A DNA stretch of 64,000 nucleotides, taken from Cyclobacteriaceae bacterium. Lineage in GTDB: Bacteria; Bacteroidota; Bacteroidia; Cytophagales; Cyclobacteriaceae. Under the pieces are notes generated by a model that was not told where the DNA came from, did no database searches, and saw only the letters and a program-made list of their open reading frames with translations. The DNA lies in assembly GCA_029858965.1 (NCBI GenBank), contig JAOUDZ010000014.1, positions 1 to 64,000 of the forward strand, given 5' to 3'. The first letter of the stretch is position 1, and each line of letters starts with the position of its first letter. This document shows, piece after piece, positions 8,639 through 17,713 of the stretch. The translations under genes and the position numbers were made by a program.

Positions 8639-9664
8639 ATGGACAAGAAACCGGTTACCATAAAAGACATCGCCCAGATGCTGGGTTTATCCAAGTCCAC
8701 CGTTTCCAGAGCGCTGATTGGCCGATCGGATATCCATCCTGAAACAAAAAACAAAGTAGTTGAATTGGCCAAGCAGCTGAAGTATGAGCCCAATACACTT
8801 GCCCTTAATCTGAAACAACAGAAGACGAATACAATCGGGGTAATCATCCCGGAGACGATCAACCGATTCTTTGCCCGCTCCGTTGGGGGAATTCAGCGCG
8901 TAGCGGATATGGCCGGAATGAATGTGATGATTTGCCAGTCAAACGAATCTTACCTGACTGAAAAAAACAATTTGCATTCATTACTATCAAGCCGCGTTGA
9001 TGGGTTATTGGTTGCTATATCACGTGAAACTGATCGTACCGACCATTTTAGGCCGATCCTCGAAAGGGGAATACCACTGGTATTTTTCGACCGCATCTGT
9101 GAAAATTTGGGTGCATCGCAGGTATTTACCGACAATGCTGAAATTAGCTTTCAAGGCACGGAGCACCTTATCAGCCAAGGATGCAAACGCATCGCTTTTA
9201 TGGCTGGGCCCCAACATCTTTTTACCAGCAGAAACAGGCTGCAAGGCTATTCGGATGCGCTCAAAAAACACAATCTGCCCGTACAGGAGTCTCTTATAAT
9301 TCATTCGCAGTACCGAACCAATAAGGTGGAGGAATTCGCCAGATACCTTATCAGCATGCCACAACGTCCTGACGCAATCTTTGCTATAAATGATTATGCT
9401 GCCATCGAAATGATGCACATTTTCAAAAAAAGTGGATTGAGAATCCCGCACGACGTAGCCGTACTTGGTTTCAATAATGAGAATATGTGTCAGTTTGTGG
9501 AACCTGCATTAAGCAGCATAGATCATCCCGCAAAAGATATGGGGGCAGCGGCAGCAGAAATATTGATAAACCATATCCGTCACCAGGATCTTAAGCCCGA
9601 GCAACGAATAATAAAAAGCAAACTGGTGATTCGGGAATCGACACTGAAAATACCTGCATTCTGA
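8639..9664 (+). CDS. LacI-family transcriptional regulator
   Basis: Beginning at the ATG at 8639 gives 341 residues opening with a typical LacI helix-turn-helix (TIKDIAQMLGLSKSTVSRAL, about residues 6-25) and hinge. A longer frame to 8558 would run through the palindrome and -7 box. The rest is a periplasmic-binding-protein-like effector domain (IGVIIPETINRFF near 63; DAIFAINDYAAIEMM near 241; AVLGFNNE near 271). Such proteins bind a sugar or sugar acid and release or grip DNA. Next to the uxuA/uxaC operon, a hexuronate or aldonate effector is plausible but unproven. Confidence 0.92.
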   Translation: MDKKPVTIKDIAQMLGLSKSTVSRALIGRSDIHPETKNKVVELAKQLKYEPNTLALNLKQQKTNTIGVIIPETINRFFARSVGGIQRVADMAGMNVMICQSNESYLTEKNNLHSLLSSRVDGLLVAISRETDRTDHFRPILERGIPLVFFDRICENLGASQVFTDNAEISFQGTEHLISQGCKRIAFMAGPQHLFTSRNRLQGYSDALKKHNLPVQESLIIHSQYRTNKVEEFARYLISMPQRPDAIFAINDYAAIEMMHIFKKSGLRIPHDVAVLGFNNENMCQFVEPALSSIDHPAKDMGAAAAEILINHIRHQDLKPEQRIIKSKLVIRESTLKIPAF

Positions 9665-9779
9665 TAGCACATCAGTCAGCATGGTCTTTAGTCATTATGA
9701 CACCATTGCCAGCCCCTATAAAGGGATGCCGGCGATCAGCGGGGCAATAATCCACACTTTTGTCTGCGCAATACTATTA

Positions 9780-11129
9780 TTATAATTCCCGGATTTTTAT
9801 GCTCCTGAAAGACACGTTATCGCCATGATCCTGCAGCAAAATGGGTCCCTTCTCTGCCATTCCAAAATTCTCATACTTGGCATACTTGCTGCGTGCTACC
9901 AAGGCTTTGTAAATTGCGCTTCCGCGCTCGTATTCCACAACCTTATACCCATTCAGCCAATGCTCTACACGATTGTCGGGATGAACCACAATACGACCAA
10001 AGTTCCACTCACCAATATCATGAATGCCCCGTTTGATCTTCTCGGATGGAATCAGATCATACAGAGAAGCCAATGTGCGATTGCCCACAACACCTTGCTT
10101 GGCATCAGGATGCATTTCATCATCTAAAATCTGATATTCAAGCCCTATTGCATCACCCTTTTCGCCATCGAGTTCCTGGACAAAATATTTTACGCCGCAG
10201 TTGCCGCGTGGCGTTAATCTGAATTCAAATTGCAGATCGAACGCCCCGAATTCCTGGTTCGTGACAATGTCTCCTCCACGTTCCACTCCGTCCCTCTTGG
10301 CTTGAATACTCAGTATTCCGTCCTGTATTAACCAACCATTTTTTGGAAAACTTTCCTTGTTGGCACCCCGCCAGCCGGAACTTGACTTACCATCCCACAA
10401 CAACCTTACGCCATTCTTTTTCTCCTGTTCAGAAATGAAGTTGGCCATCGTATTCGCGACGAAAATGTCATCCGGTGGGGAGGGTTTAAGATTCTGGGTC
10501 TGTATGCGGATATTTCGCCATCGAATGGTTTGACCTGCATTTTCTTCTTTGGTAATAGCGTGAACCTGCAAGGCAATAAAACCATTTTGGGTAACCTCAT
10601 CCACTAAGTTGGCTGTGGGTATACCGTTAACCCATGTGCGCATAACAGGCCCAATGCACTCAATGCGGCACTTGTTCCAGTCCCCTTTTTTGTAGGCCTT
10701 TTTTCCCGCTGAATTATACTCCAGCGTATAAAGCCAATTACGTCTCGCCTCATCGTATATTCCACCTGTCCACGCGCGGGACGAAGGATCGATTTCCATT
10801 TGATAGCCATGAACACGGCCGTTTTGGTAGTCAGCTTTGCTCTCGCTCCTGAACTGAATGCCGGAATTCATATCCGCGTCGAGTTTAAACTCAAGTTCCA
10901 GAATGAAATCTCCGTACATAGCCTCCGTAGCCAAAAATGAATTGGGCTCCTTAAAAACGGTTGTTCCCACAATCTCACCATTCCTAACGGCGTACAAAGC
11001 CTTGCCATTCAGTTGCTTCCATCCCGAAAGGTCCTTACCATTGTAAAGGCTTACCCATTTCTCCTGCCCCTGAGAAAAGCTGGTGGTGAAGCCTAACAGC
11101 GCGAGTGCCAGTAGTATTTGCTTAGTCAT
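9780..11129 (-). CDS. Secreted protein with two DUF1080 (3-keto-disaccharide hydrolase-type) domains
   Basis: The 449-residue protein has a signal peptide (MTKQILLALALLGFTTSFSQ) and two concanavalin-like DUF1080 domains in tandem. The first starts at WVSLYNGKDLSGWKQLNGKA (about residue 25), the second at LLWDGKSSSGWRGANKESFP (about 244), and each contains the family's GNCGVKYF or MNSGIQFRSE type strand. DUF1080 proteins include glycoside hydrolases acting on 3-keto-glycosides. It is convergent with the LacI-family gene and close to the hexuronate operon, so a role in sugar release in the periplasm is reasonable. No catalytic residues can be assigned safely. Confidence 0.88.
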   Translation of the reverse strand: MTKQILLALALLGFTTSFSQGQEKWVSLYNGKDLSGWKQLNGKALYAVRNGEIVGTTVFKEPNSFLATEAMYGDFILELEFKLDADMNSGIQFRSESKADYQNGRVHGYQMEIDPSSRAWTGGIYDEARRNWLYTLEYNSAGKKAYKKGDWNKCRIECIGPVMRTWVNGIPTANLVDEVTQNGFIALQVHAITKEENAGQTIRWRNIRIQTQNLKPSPPDDIFVANTMANFISEQEKKNGVRLLWDGKSSSGWRGANKESFPKNGWLIQDGILSIQAKRDGVERGGDIVTNQEFGAFDLQFEFRLTPRGNCGVKYFVQELDGEKGDAIGLEYQILDDEMHPDAKQGVVGNRTLASLYDLIPSEKIKRGIHDIGEWNFGRIVVHPDNRVEHWLNGYKVVEYERGSAIYKALVARSKYAKYENFGMAEKGPILLQDHGDNVSFRSIKIREL

Positions 11130-11225
11130 GTTCTTAGATTGTAATCGTATCCCCGGTAAGACGAAGACTCTTCTAACATACCCCTACAAAAATCATGCGC
11201 GCCGAAAAATCAAACACCATTCATA

Positions 11226-11804
11226 TTGTCTTTCTTACGCTATATCTTCACTAAAAATGAACATGTGAATCGTGAATTCCTTATTGCCGCGTTGAAAAAT
11301 TATCATGCTTTTGCAGAAGAAGAAATATTTATTCCAAAATTCCTGGATTTACTGCTTCATCGTGATGCATACCAGCGAGACCACCTGCCTGGACACATCA
11401 CAGGCTCTGCCTGGATTGTGGATACATCAGGAAATTTTGTTCTCCTGACACATCATGCGAAATTGAACAAATGGCTTCAGCCCGGAGGCCATGCCGATGG
11501 CGATGAGAATATTTTGAATGTTGCCCTGCGTGAAGCCAGGGAAGAAACCGGATTAAGCGATTTCAAGCTCCTTGAAAATGGGATATTCGACATTGATATC
11601 CATACTATCCCTGCGCGTAAGGAATTTCCGCAGCACCTGCATTACGATGTTCGGTTTCTGATTGAAGGAGATAAGGAACAATCTCTTTTGGTGACGAGGG
11701 AGTCACACGCGCTGGCATGGATTCCCATGCATCAATTGGTGCATCTCACGGAAGAGAACGCCTCTATCTTGCGGATGGCAAATAAGTTGAGCCGCCTATT
11801 TTGA
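11226..11804 (+). CDS. NUDIX hydrolase
   Basis: The 192-residue protein holds a full Nudix box, G-x5-E-x7-REAREETGL, at about residues 88-110, the magnesium-binding helix that hydrolyses nucleoside diphosphates linked to another group. The box is placed mid-protein after an N-terminal helical region, as in the NUDIX family often listed as 8-oxo-dGTP or nucleotide hydrolases. The substrate is unknown. The start is not certain: a GTG 13 codons downstream (11265) is an alternative. It is divergent from the DUF1080 gene and converges on a small membrane protein gene, overlapping it by 9 bases. Confidence 0.9.
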   Translation: MSFLRYIFTKNEHVNREFLIAALKNYHAFAEEEIFIPKFLDLLLHRDAYQRDHLPGHITGSAWIVDTSGNFVLLTHHAKLNKWLQPGGHADGDENILNVALREAREETGLSDFKLLENGIFDIDIHTIPARKEFPQHLHYDVRFLIEGDKEQSLLVTRESHALAWIPMHQLVHLTEENASILRMANKLSRLF

Positions 11805-11957
11805 GCTGATAAGCAACACCCCAAAGGCAATCACCACAAACCAGAATTTATAAATACTAATCGCCGGGATCAACACCCACTGCAATTGCATCGCAACGGC
11901 GAGTAATACCATGATTACGGCAATCGCCTTGAGGATGGAACGTGTTCTGTTACTCAT
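11796..11957 (-). CDS. Small two-helix membrane protein
   Basis: From the ATG at 11957 (MSNRTRSILKAI...) this is 53 residues with two hydrophobic segments, roughly residues 9-28 and 32-50, after a short basic N-terminus that would stay in the cytoplasm. An upstream ATG at 11984 adds nine polar residues. Its last codons overlap the end of the convergent NUDIX gene. I do not recognise a family. Codon use and the clean double-helix pattern argue for a real gene, but with moderate confidence. Confidence 0.55.
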   Translation of the reverse strand: MSNRTRSILKAIAVIMVLLAVAMQLQWVLIPAISIYKFWFVVIAFGVLLISSK

Positions 11958-12070
11958 ACTATTTTCATGCTTAGCCTGCGCCAATCTAAACGCTAAAATT
12001 GGATATTGCTAGCGCAACTTCAATTTAGCGATGGCTCCGATCTTAACCCAACGATTAGCACTCACATGCG

Positions 12071-12976
12071 CTAGTACCATTCTTCAACTTTTGTCGCTGG
12101 TGTCCAGCCTGAGCCCGGCTCAAAATAATGCCATAGCAGGTGGGAAATGTTCCGCAGTAAAACAAACCCTTCATTAGCCGGTGTCCAGCTTTCATCTTGT
12201 TGATTTTTTGTTATCACACAGAACACATAATCGCCGTGTGGCGCATTGACCAATACCACCTCGGACCGGGACTGATCCACTGCGCCTTGTTTTGAAGCGG
12301 CCTGCACATAAGGCGGTATTTGTGACATCGCCTCGCTATCCCAATAAATCCGCGTAAGGTTGCGGTAAATCCGCTCGCTGGCACGTTCGCTGATTATTCT
12401 TCCCTCGCGCAACCGCACCAACAGGTCGGCCATTTCGCGTGGCGTGGTTTGTCCCCATCCGTAGTTGGCCCTGTATGGTTCTCTGCCTGGCGTTCTTGAA
12501 TTCACGCGCGTAGTGGCATATCCATTTCTTTCAAGCCAACCATTGATGGCCGTGCCAGTTCCGGCCAAAGACTGGCACCATAGGCTCGCGGTGTTGTCAC
12601 TGGTTGTGATCATGAGCATGATCACCTTACTCAGGGCTATCTTTTCACCATCCTTAAATGACCCTAAAATATCCTCGCCTGCGTACAGTAATGAATCCTT
12701 GTACATCAGTATAGCATGGTAATCAATCTCACCCTTCTCAATTTTGTCAAATAGCGCAATGGTGATCGGTATCTTTATCATGCTGGCCGTAGGAAAAATG
12801 GAATCTGCGTTGATGGCTACCGTTTTGCCCGTTCTGAGATTCCGAACATAAATACCGACATCACCCTTGAAGGTGTTGATGAGGTCCCGCAGTTTTGCAG
12901 TCAGTATTGGATCCGGCAGTTGCGAAAATGAGGAAATGCTAATGAATAATGCGGCAAATGCTATTTTGTGTCTCAT
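12071..12976 (-). CDS. Class A beta-lactamase-like serine hydrolase
   Basis: The 301-residue protein has a signal peptide (MRHKIAFAALFISISSFSQ) and the penicillin-recognising fold. Active-site motifs are visible: SMIK with Ser65 and Lys68, SDN at 126-128, an omega-loop Glu (GREPYRAN, Glu166) and SKQG at 228-231 in place of the usual KTG. All the residues a class A beta-lactamase needs are therefore present or conservatively placed, although the KTG variation and the missing loop Asn at its usual place leave beta-lactam hydrolysis unproven. It would act in the periplasm. It is divergent from tsaC with a 71-bp gap. Confidence 0.85.
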   Translation of the reverse strand: MRHKIAFAALFISISSFSQLPDPILTAKLRDLINTFKGDVGIYVRNLRTGKTVAINADSIFPTASMIKIPITIALFDKIEKGEIDYHAILMYKDSLLYAGEDILGSFKDGEKIALSKVIMLMITTSDNTASLWCQSLAGTGTAINGWLERNGYATTRVNSRTPGREPYRANYGWGQTTPREMADLLVRLREGRIISERASERIYRNLTRIYWDSEAMSQIPPYVQAASKQGAVDQSRSEVVLVNAPHGDYVFCVITKNQQDESWTPANEGFVLLRNISHLLWHYFEPGSGWTPATKVEEWY

Positions 12977-13032
12977 AATTAAATTTCACATTCCGAAACT
13001 TAATGGTTTATCCCATCCTGACAAATAAATTC

Positions 13033-13040
13033 TAGTTTTG
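13033..13040 (+). promoter_or_regulatory. TAnnTTTG -7 box of tsaC/sua5
   Basis: TAGTTTTG is a perfect -7 match and ends only 7 bases before the ATG at 13048. Transcription would then begin at or within a base or two of the start codon, implying a leaderless or nearly leaderless mRNA. No Shine-Dalgarno sequence is possible in that space. Confidence 0.5.
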
Positions 13041-13047
13041 CAGTCCC

Positions 13048-14004
13048 ATGGCCGAGACCGGAACTGATATTTTAAAAGCAAAAGTCCTTCTGGAGGCCGG
13101 CGAACTTGTGGCTATCCCTACAGAAACGGTCTATGGTCTTGCCGGTAACGCATTGAACACTGCGGCTGTGGCAAAAATCTTCGCCGTAAAGAACAGGCCT
13201 CAATTTGATCCGCTAATTGTTCATGTTTACGATATCCAACAAGTCAATAATTATGTTACCGATATCCCCGAAAAGGCCCGTTTGTTGGCAGAAAACTTCT
13301 GGCCTGGTCCGTTAACATTACTGCTTAAAAAACAATCCATTATTCCTGATCTTGTTACAGCAGGCCTTGACACCGTTGGCATACGCTGCCCAAAACATGC
13401 CCTGACACAGGAATTATTAAGATCTATCTCTTTTCCTTTGGCTGCTCCCAGCGCCAATCCTTTTGGCTATGTTAGTCCCACACGACCAGAACATGTTGAC
13501 GGACAACTCGGAAATAAAATCCAGTACATTTTGGATGGTGGAAGCTGTGAAGTCGGAATAGAATCCACAATCGTTGGGTTTGAGGATGGCAATCCAATAG
13601 TGTACAGGATGGGCGGGCTAAGTATTGAAGCCATTGAAGCCGTTATCGGAAAGGTAAGGTTACAATCGCACTCCGCTTCAAATCCAAAATCACCTGGACA
13701 GTTGAAAAGCCACTATGCTCCCAGGAAGAAAGTGATTATCGGAAGAATTGAAGACTTACTGCAACAGTATCCGGCACATTGCGCCGGACTACTTACCTTT
13801 CAAAAGGATTTTAATTCACCCTATCAATTTATTCTCTCCCCGTCTGGTACGCTGGAAGAAGCGGCACAAAATCTGTTTACCGGCCTGCATGCCTTTGATA
13901 AAATGCCTATTGAAGTTATTCTCACGGAAATGGTTCCTGACAATGGTCTTGGCCGGGCCATCAACGACAGACTTAGAAGGGCCGCTGCAAGCGAAAATCC
14001 GTAG
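13048..14004 (+). CDS. L-threonylcarbamoyladenylate synthase (Sua5/YrdC/YwlC type)
   Basis: The 318-residue protein makes threonylcarbamoyl-AMP from Thr, bicarbonate and ATP, the precursor for t6A37 in ANN-decoding tRNAs. The YrdC domain spans about residues 8-205: GELVAIPTETVYGLAGNA (18-35), FWPGPLTLLL and the SAPSANPFG nucleotide-site segment. At 318 residues it is the long Sua5 type with an extra C-terminal domain after a linker (LKSHYAPR near 219), not the short TsaC type. It works with TsaB, TsaD and TsaE; tsaE is also in this window at 61.9-62.3 kb. Confidence 0.93.
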   Translation: MAETGTDILKAKVLLEAGELVAIPTETVYGLAGNALNTAAVAKIFAVKNRPQFDPLIVHVYDIQQVNNYVTDIPEKARLLAENFWPGPLTLLLKKQSIIPDLVTAGLDTVGIRCPKHALTQELLRSISFPLAAPSANPFGYVSPTRPEHVDGQLGNKIQYILDGGSCEVGIESTIVGFEDGNPIVYRMGGLSIEAIEAVIGKVRLQSHSASNPKSPGQLKSHYAPRKKVIIGRIEDLLQQYPAHCAGLLTFQKDFNSPYQFILSPSGTLEEAAQNLFTGLHAFDKMPIEVILTEMVPDNGLGRAINDRLRRAAASENP

Positions 14005-14175
14005 TTTTTTGGTCTCTCTTTCCAGTTGTGTTCACCTCCAAAAACAATCCGTATCCTTGAAGATGCGCAAAGCGGAATTATTGCGTTTATTACGCAACTT
14101 ATGCTCCTAAATATTTCATAGTAGGCTGTTCCCAAACCTTTGCCTATTTTCGAATACGAACGAACGAAAACAATT

Positions 14176-15270
14176 ATGACTAAAAAAGTCCTGGTCCTCA
14201 CTGGAGGTGGAGATTGCCCTGGTCTCAACGCAGTGATACGCGGCATCTCAAAAAGAGCCCGAAAACAAAAAGAATGGGAAGTTTATGGCAGTATCGATGC
14301 CTTTAATGGCATACTGAAAGAGCCGCAGCATATCATTAAGATCACAAGGAAGATCGCTGCGGGGATTCACGTCAAAGGAGGCACAATCCTGAAAACGACA
14401 AACAAAGACAACCCAATAAAGTTCCCTACACAGCAACCTGACGGAACGATTGTATTTACGGATAGGTCTGATGAGTTGGTTAGGAAAATTAAAGCATTGA
14501 ACTTCGATGCAGTCATTAATATTGGCGGAGACGGTTCTCAAAAGATTTCTAAAATATTATTTGAGAAGGGTGTTCCCATCATCGGCGTCCCAAAAACCAT
14601 AGATAATGATCTTTCCGCAACTGACATGACATTCGGGTTTCAAACCGCTGTCCAGATTGCTACGGACAGCTTTGATAAACTGGTCACTACTGCCGAAAGC
14701 CACCACCGGGTAATGATCATGGAGGTGATGGGACGTGATGCCGGATGGATAGCATTGCATACCGCGATTGCAGGAGGTGCTGAAATATGTCTTATTCCGG
14801 AAATACCTTACGATGTTAATAAACTTGTAAAACGTATTGCCTTGCGATATAAGAAAGGAAAGGGTTTTGCAAACATCGTAATTGCAGAAGGGGCTATGCC
14901 TAAAGAGGGGTCAATCACGGCGATACCCGGGGAAAAAGGATCTGAACACGTACGGCTGGGCGGTGTGGCCTTCCAACTGTCTAAACAACTGAAAGATGCC
15001 GGATGTCCAGCCGAAATCAGGGAGACAGTGCTGGGGCATGTTCAGCGTGGCGGAAGTCCATTGGCATACGACCGGATACTGGCCACCCTGTTCGGGGTAA
15101 AAGCGTTTGAAATGATCCTTGCAAAAGAATTTGGTCGCATGGTTTCTTTTAAGAATAATACCATTACATCGGTAACCCTGGGGGAAGCAATTAAAGACTA
15201 CAACTTTGTCAGCAAAGACTCGTACTTGGTGCAGGCATCAAGAGGACTGGGAATTAGTTTCGGAGATTAG
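14176..15270 (+). CDS. pfkA: 6-phosphofructokinase (ATP type, mixed-clade signature)
   Basis: From the ATG at 14176 the protein has 364 residues; an upstream start at 14140 adds 12 unlikely residues. It phosphorylates fructose 6-phosphate to fructose 1,6-bisphosphate. Visible motifs are GGDCPGLNAVIRG (11-23), IGGDGS (117-121), the catalytic PKTIDND (139-145) and MEVMGRDAGWIA. The two residues that separate phosphoryl donors are Gly120 (ATP-like; PPi enzymes have Asp) and Lys140 (as in PPi enzymes; E. coli PfkA has Gly). This Gly/Lys combination is known from the ATP-using group III clade. ATP is therefore more likely than PPi. Pgk lies 1.1 kb downstream. Confidence 0.93.
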   Translation: MTKKVLVLTGGGDCPGLNAVIRGISKRARKQKEWEVYGSIDAFNGILKEPQHIIKITRKIAAGIHVKGGTILKTTNKDNPIKFPTQQPDGTIVFTDRSDELVRKIKALNFDAVINIGGDGSQKISKILFEKGVPIIGVPKTIDNDLSATDMTFGFQTAVQIATDSFDKLVTTAESHHRVMIMEVMGRDAGWIALHTAIAGGAEICLIPEIPYDVNKLVKRIALRYKKGKGFANIVIAEGAMPKEGSITAIPGEKGSEHVRLGGVAFQLSKQLKDAGCPAEIRETVLGHVQRGGSPLAYDRILATLFGVKAFEMILAKEFGRMVSFKNNTITSVTLGEAIKDYNFVSKDSYLVQASRGLGISFGD

Positions 15271-15331
15271 ATGGATTCGCTGATCTGTCGAATGAAGCAA
15301 AGGTTTTGTTAATGCTATCCATTTACTCTGC

Positions 15332-16291
15332 ATGAAAACAGGTTCACGTCTTTCGTATGACCGAATTGAAGAAGCATTCAGAAAAATTGATCCCGTTTTT
15401 TTAAGGACTCCGCAGTATATTAGTGATACCCTAAGTGCACTCCTTAATGCAACACTGGTTCTTAAAATAGAGACGCAAAATCCAATACGTTCCTTCAAAG
15501 GGCGCGGTGCAGATTTCCTCATAACTGAATCCGATGCAAACACTACCCTGATATGTGCCAGCGCAGGGAATTTTGGTCAGGCGATGGCGTACGCTTGCCG
15601 GAAAAAGAATATAAAACTGATTGTATACGCCAGCGTCAGGGCAAATCCATTGAAAATTGAGCGCATGAAACAGCTCGGCGCTACCATAATTTTACATGGC
15701 GATGACTTTGACAGTGCTAAGCTGCAAGCAAAGCAATTTGCAAAAGACAGTGGCGCGAGATTTATCGAGGATAGTCTGGACATTGAAACAGTAGAAGGCG
15801 CCGGAACAATTGGTTTAGAACTTCTTGATTTTGCGACACCCATCGATGTTCTGCTGATCGCGCTTGGCAATGGCGCCATGATTAATGGCATAGGCAGTAT
15901 TTTTAAAGAACGAAATCCCTCAACCCAAATCGTTGCCGTTCAGGCTTCAGGTGCTCCTGCTATGGTTGAATCCTGGAAAAAGAAAACAGTGATTACGCAT
16001 GAAAGCGTCAATACCATTGCCGATGGAATTGCTGTGCGCATACCCGTTCCGGAAGCGCTGGCAGATATGGAGGGCATCGTTGATGATGCTGTGCTCGTTC
16101 GGGAAGATTCCATTATCAAGGCGATGAAACTGCTTCACAGACATGCTGGCATTGTGGCTGAACCTTCCGGTGCGGTGGGGCTGGCTGCCATACTAGAGCA
16201 TCCAGACATATACGCGAGTAAAACCGTCGCGACCATTATTTGTGGAGGCAACATGACACAGCAGCAACTTGATCAATGGCTATGCTCATAA
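15332..16291 (+). CDS. PLP-dependent threonine/serine dehydratase
   Basis: The 319-residue protein is a fold-type II PLP enzyme of the threonine ammonia-lyase/serine racemase group. The Schiff-base lysine is Lys56 in IRSFKGRGA, and the phosphate-binding glycine loop ALGNGAMING lies near residue 176. It converts threonine (or serine) to 2-oxobutanoate (or pyruvate) and ammonia. It lacks a C-terminal ACT-like regulatory domain, so it resembles the short catabolic or racemase forms more than feedback-regulated IlvA. It begins 61 bp after pfkA. Exact substrate preference is open. Confidence 0.88.
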   Translation: MKTGSRLSYDRIEEAFRKIDPVFLRTPQYISDTLSALLNATLVLKIETQNPIRSFKGRGADFLITESDANTTLICASAGNFGQAMAYACRKKNIKLIVYASVRANPLKIERMKQLGATIILHGDDFDSAKLQAKQFAKDSGARFIEDSLDIETVEGAGTIGLELLDFATPIDVLLIALGNGAMINGIGSIFKERNPSTQIVAVQASGAPAMVESWKKKTVITHESVNTIADGIAVRIPVPEALADMEGIVDDAVLVREDSIIKAMKLLHRHAGIVAEPSGAVGLAAILEHPDIYASKTVATIICGGNMTQQQLDQWLCS

Positions 16292-16420
16292 CAGATAAAC
16301 CGGGTGAGAATCATCCTGCAGGTGCCGTACAATCGTTTTCTAAAAAATACGTGTCTCCCCTACTGGCAGACTGTTTTTAGTTTCATAAATTCGTCCCCGA
16401 TCTAACTAGCAGACTTAACC

Positions 16421-17605
16421 ATGAAAACCATTGACGATATCAATTTCAAAGGAAAACGCGCTTTGATTCGCGTAGACTTTAATGTACCCTTAGACAAATC
16501 ATTTAAAGTTACTGATGACAATCGCATTCGCGCGACGATTCCTACCCTCAAAAAAATATTGAACGATGGAGGAAGCTGTGTACTGATGTCGCATTTAGGC
16601 AGACCAAAAGAAGGACCTGAAGAAAAGTTTTCCTTGAAGCATGCGGTCGCAACGACAGAAGAACTCCTTGGACAGCGCATTACCTTTGCCAACGATTGTA
16701 TTGGTGAAGACGCCTGTAGGATTTCGGCTTCTTTAAAACCAGGTGAAGTTTTGTTGTTAGAAAACCTTCGCTTCTACAAGCAAGAGGAGAAAGGTGACGT
16801 TGGCTTCGCCGAACAACTTTCCAGGCATGGCGATGTATATGTAAATGATGCTTTCGGAACTGCACACCGCGCGCATGCGTCTACGACTGTTGTCGCCCAG
16901 TTTTTTAGTGAAAAATGTGCTGGCTATGTTATGGCAGCAGAGCTCAGTAACGCAGACAAAGTAATCAAGCAGGCTGCAAGGCCTTTCACGGCGATAATGG
17001 GTGGCGCCAAGATCAGCGATAAGATTCTCATTATAGAGAACCTGCTCGATCAGGTGGATAATCTTATCATTGGTGGCGGGATGGCATACACGTTCTTCAA
17101 AGCATTAGGCGGCGATGTCGGCAATTCTCTGGTGGAAGAGGATAAACTTGCCCTAGCCAAAGAGTTGATCGTAAAAGCAAAAGCCAAGGGTGTTGACTTT
17201 CTATTGCCCATTGACTCTGTTGTCGCTGATAAATTTGCTGCTGACGCAAACACTGATATTGCCAATAACCACGCCATTAAAGATGGGTGGATGGGTCTCG
17301 ACATTGGTCCGCAGTCTATTGCCGTTTTCAGCAAGGCGATAAGCGATTCCAAAACAATACTGTGGAATGGCCCAATGGGTGTTTTTGAAATGGATAAGTT
17401 TGCAGTCGGCACAAAAGCCATAGCCGAGGCAGTCGTGCTTGCCACGGAGCACGGGGCCTTTTCCCTAATTGGCGGTGGCGATTCTGCTGCAGCCGTAGCC
17501 CAGTTGGGGTTTAGCGAAAAAGTAAGCTATGTCTCAACAGGTGGTGGCGCGTTGCTGGAGTATTTTGAAGGGAAAGAATTGCCCGGGGTGAAAGCGCTGG
17601 GATAG
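16421..17605 (+). CDS. pgk: Phosphoglycerate kinase
   Basis: The 394-residue protein is a full-length Pgk, which transfers phosphate from 1,3-bisphosphoglycerate to ADP in glycolysis. Signatures are RVDFNVPLDKSF (17-28), MSHLGRPKEGP (58-68), LLENLRFYK (near 110), GGAKISDKI and the C-terminal nucleotide loop LIGGGDSAAAV. The 129-bp gap to the dehydratase gene and a shared strand with pfkA suggest related, not necessarily joint, expression. Confidence 0.97.
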   Translation: MKTIDDINFKGKRALIRVDFNVPLDKSFKVTDDNRIRATIPTLKKILNDGGSCVLMSHLGRPKEGPEEKFSLKHAVATTEELLGQRITFANDCIGEDACRISASLKPGEVLLLENLRFYKQEEKGDVGFAEQLSRHGDVYVNDAFGTAHRAHASTTVVAQFFSEKCAGYVMAAELSNADKVIKQAARPFTAIMGGAKISDKILIIENLLDQVDNLIIGGGMAYTFFKALGGDVGNSLVEEDKLALAKELIVKAKAKGVDFLLPIDSVVADKFAADANTDIANNHAIKDGWMGLDIGPQSIAVFSKAISDSKTILWNGPMGVFEMDKFAVGTKAIAEAVVLATEHGAFSLIGGGDSAAAVAQLGFSEKVSYVSTGGGALLEYFEGKELPGVKALG

Positions 17606-17713
17606 AATGATCGCTATCAACGTGCGCTGCCATTGGGTGCGCTTGGCCATCAGTTTTTAGTATCAGCAAAGAATTGTCTGGTGTTTAACGGCATAATCAA
17701 TGTAATGAATACG

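Noticed and set aside
13748-14110. 120-codon plus-strand frame inside tsaC/sua5
   Set aside because: It overlaps tsaC in another frame, and its sequence shows no domain. The tsaC frame explains the conservation signals.
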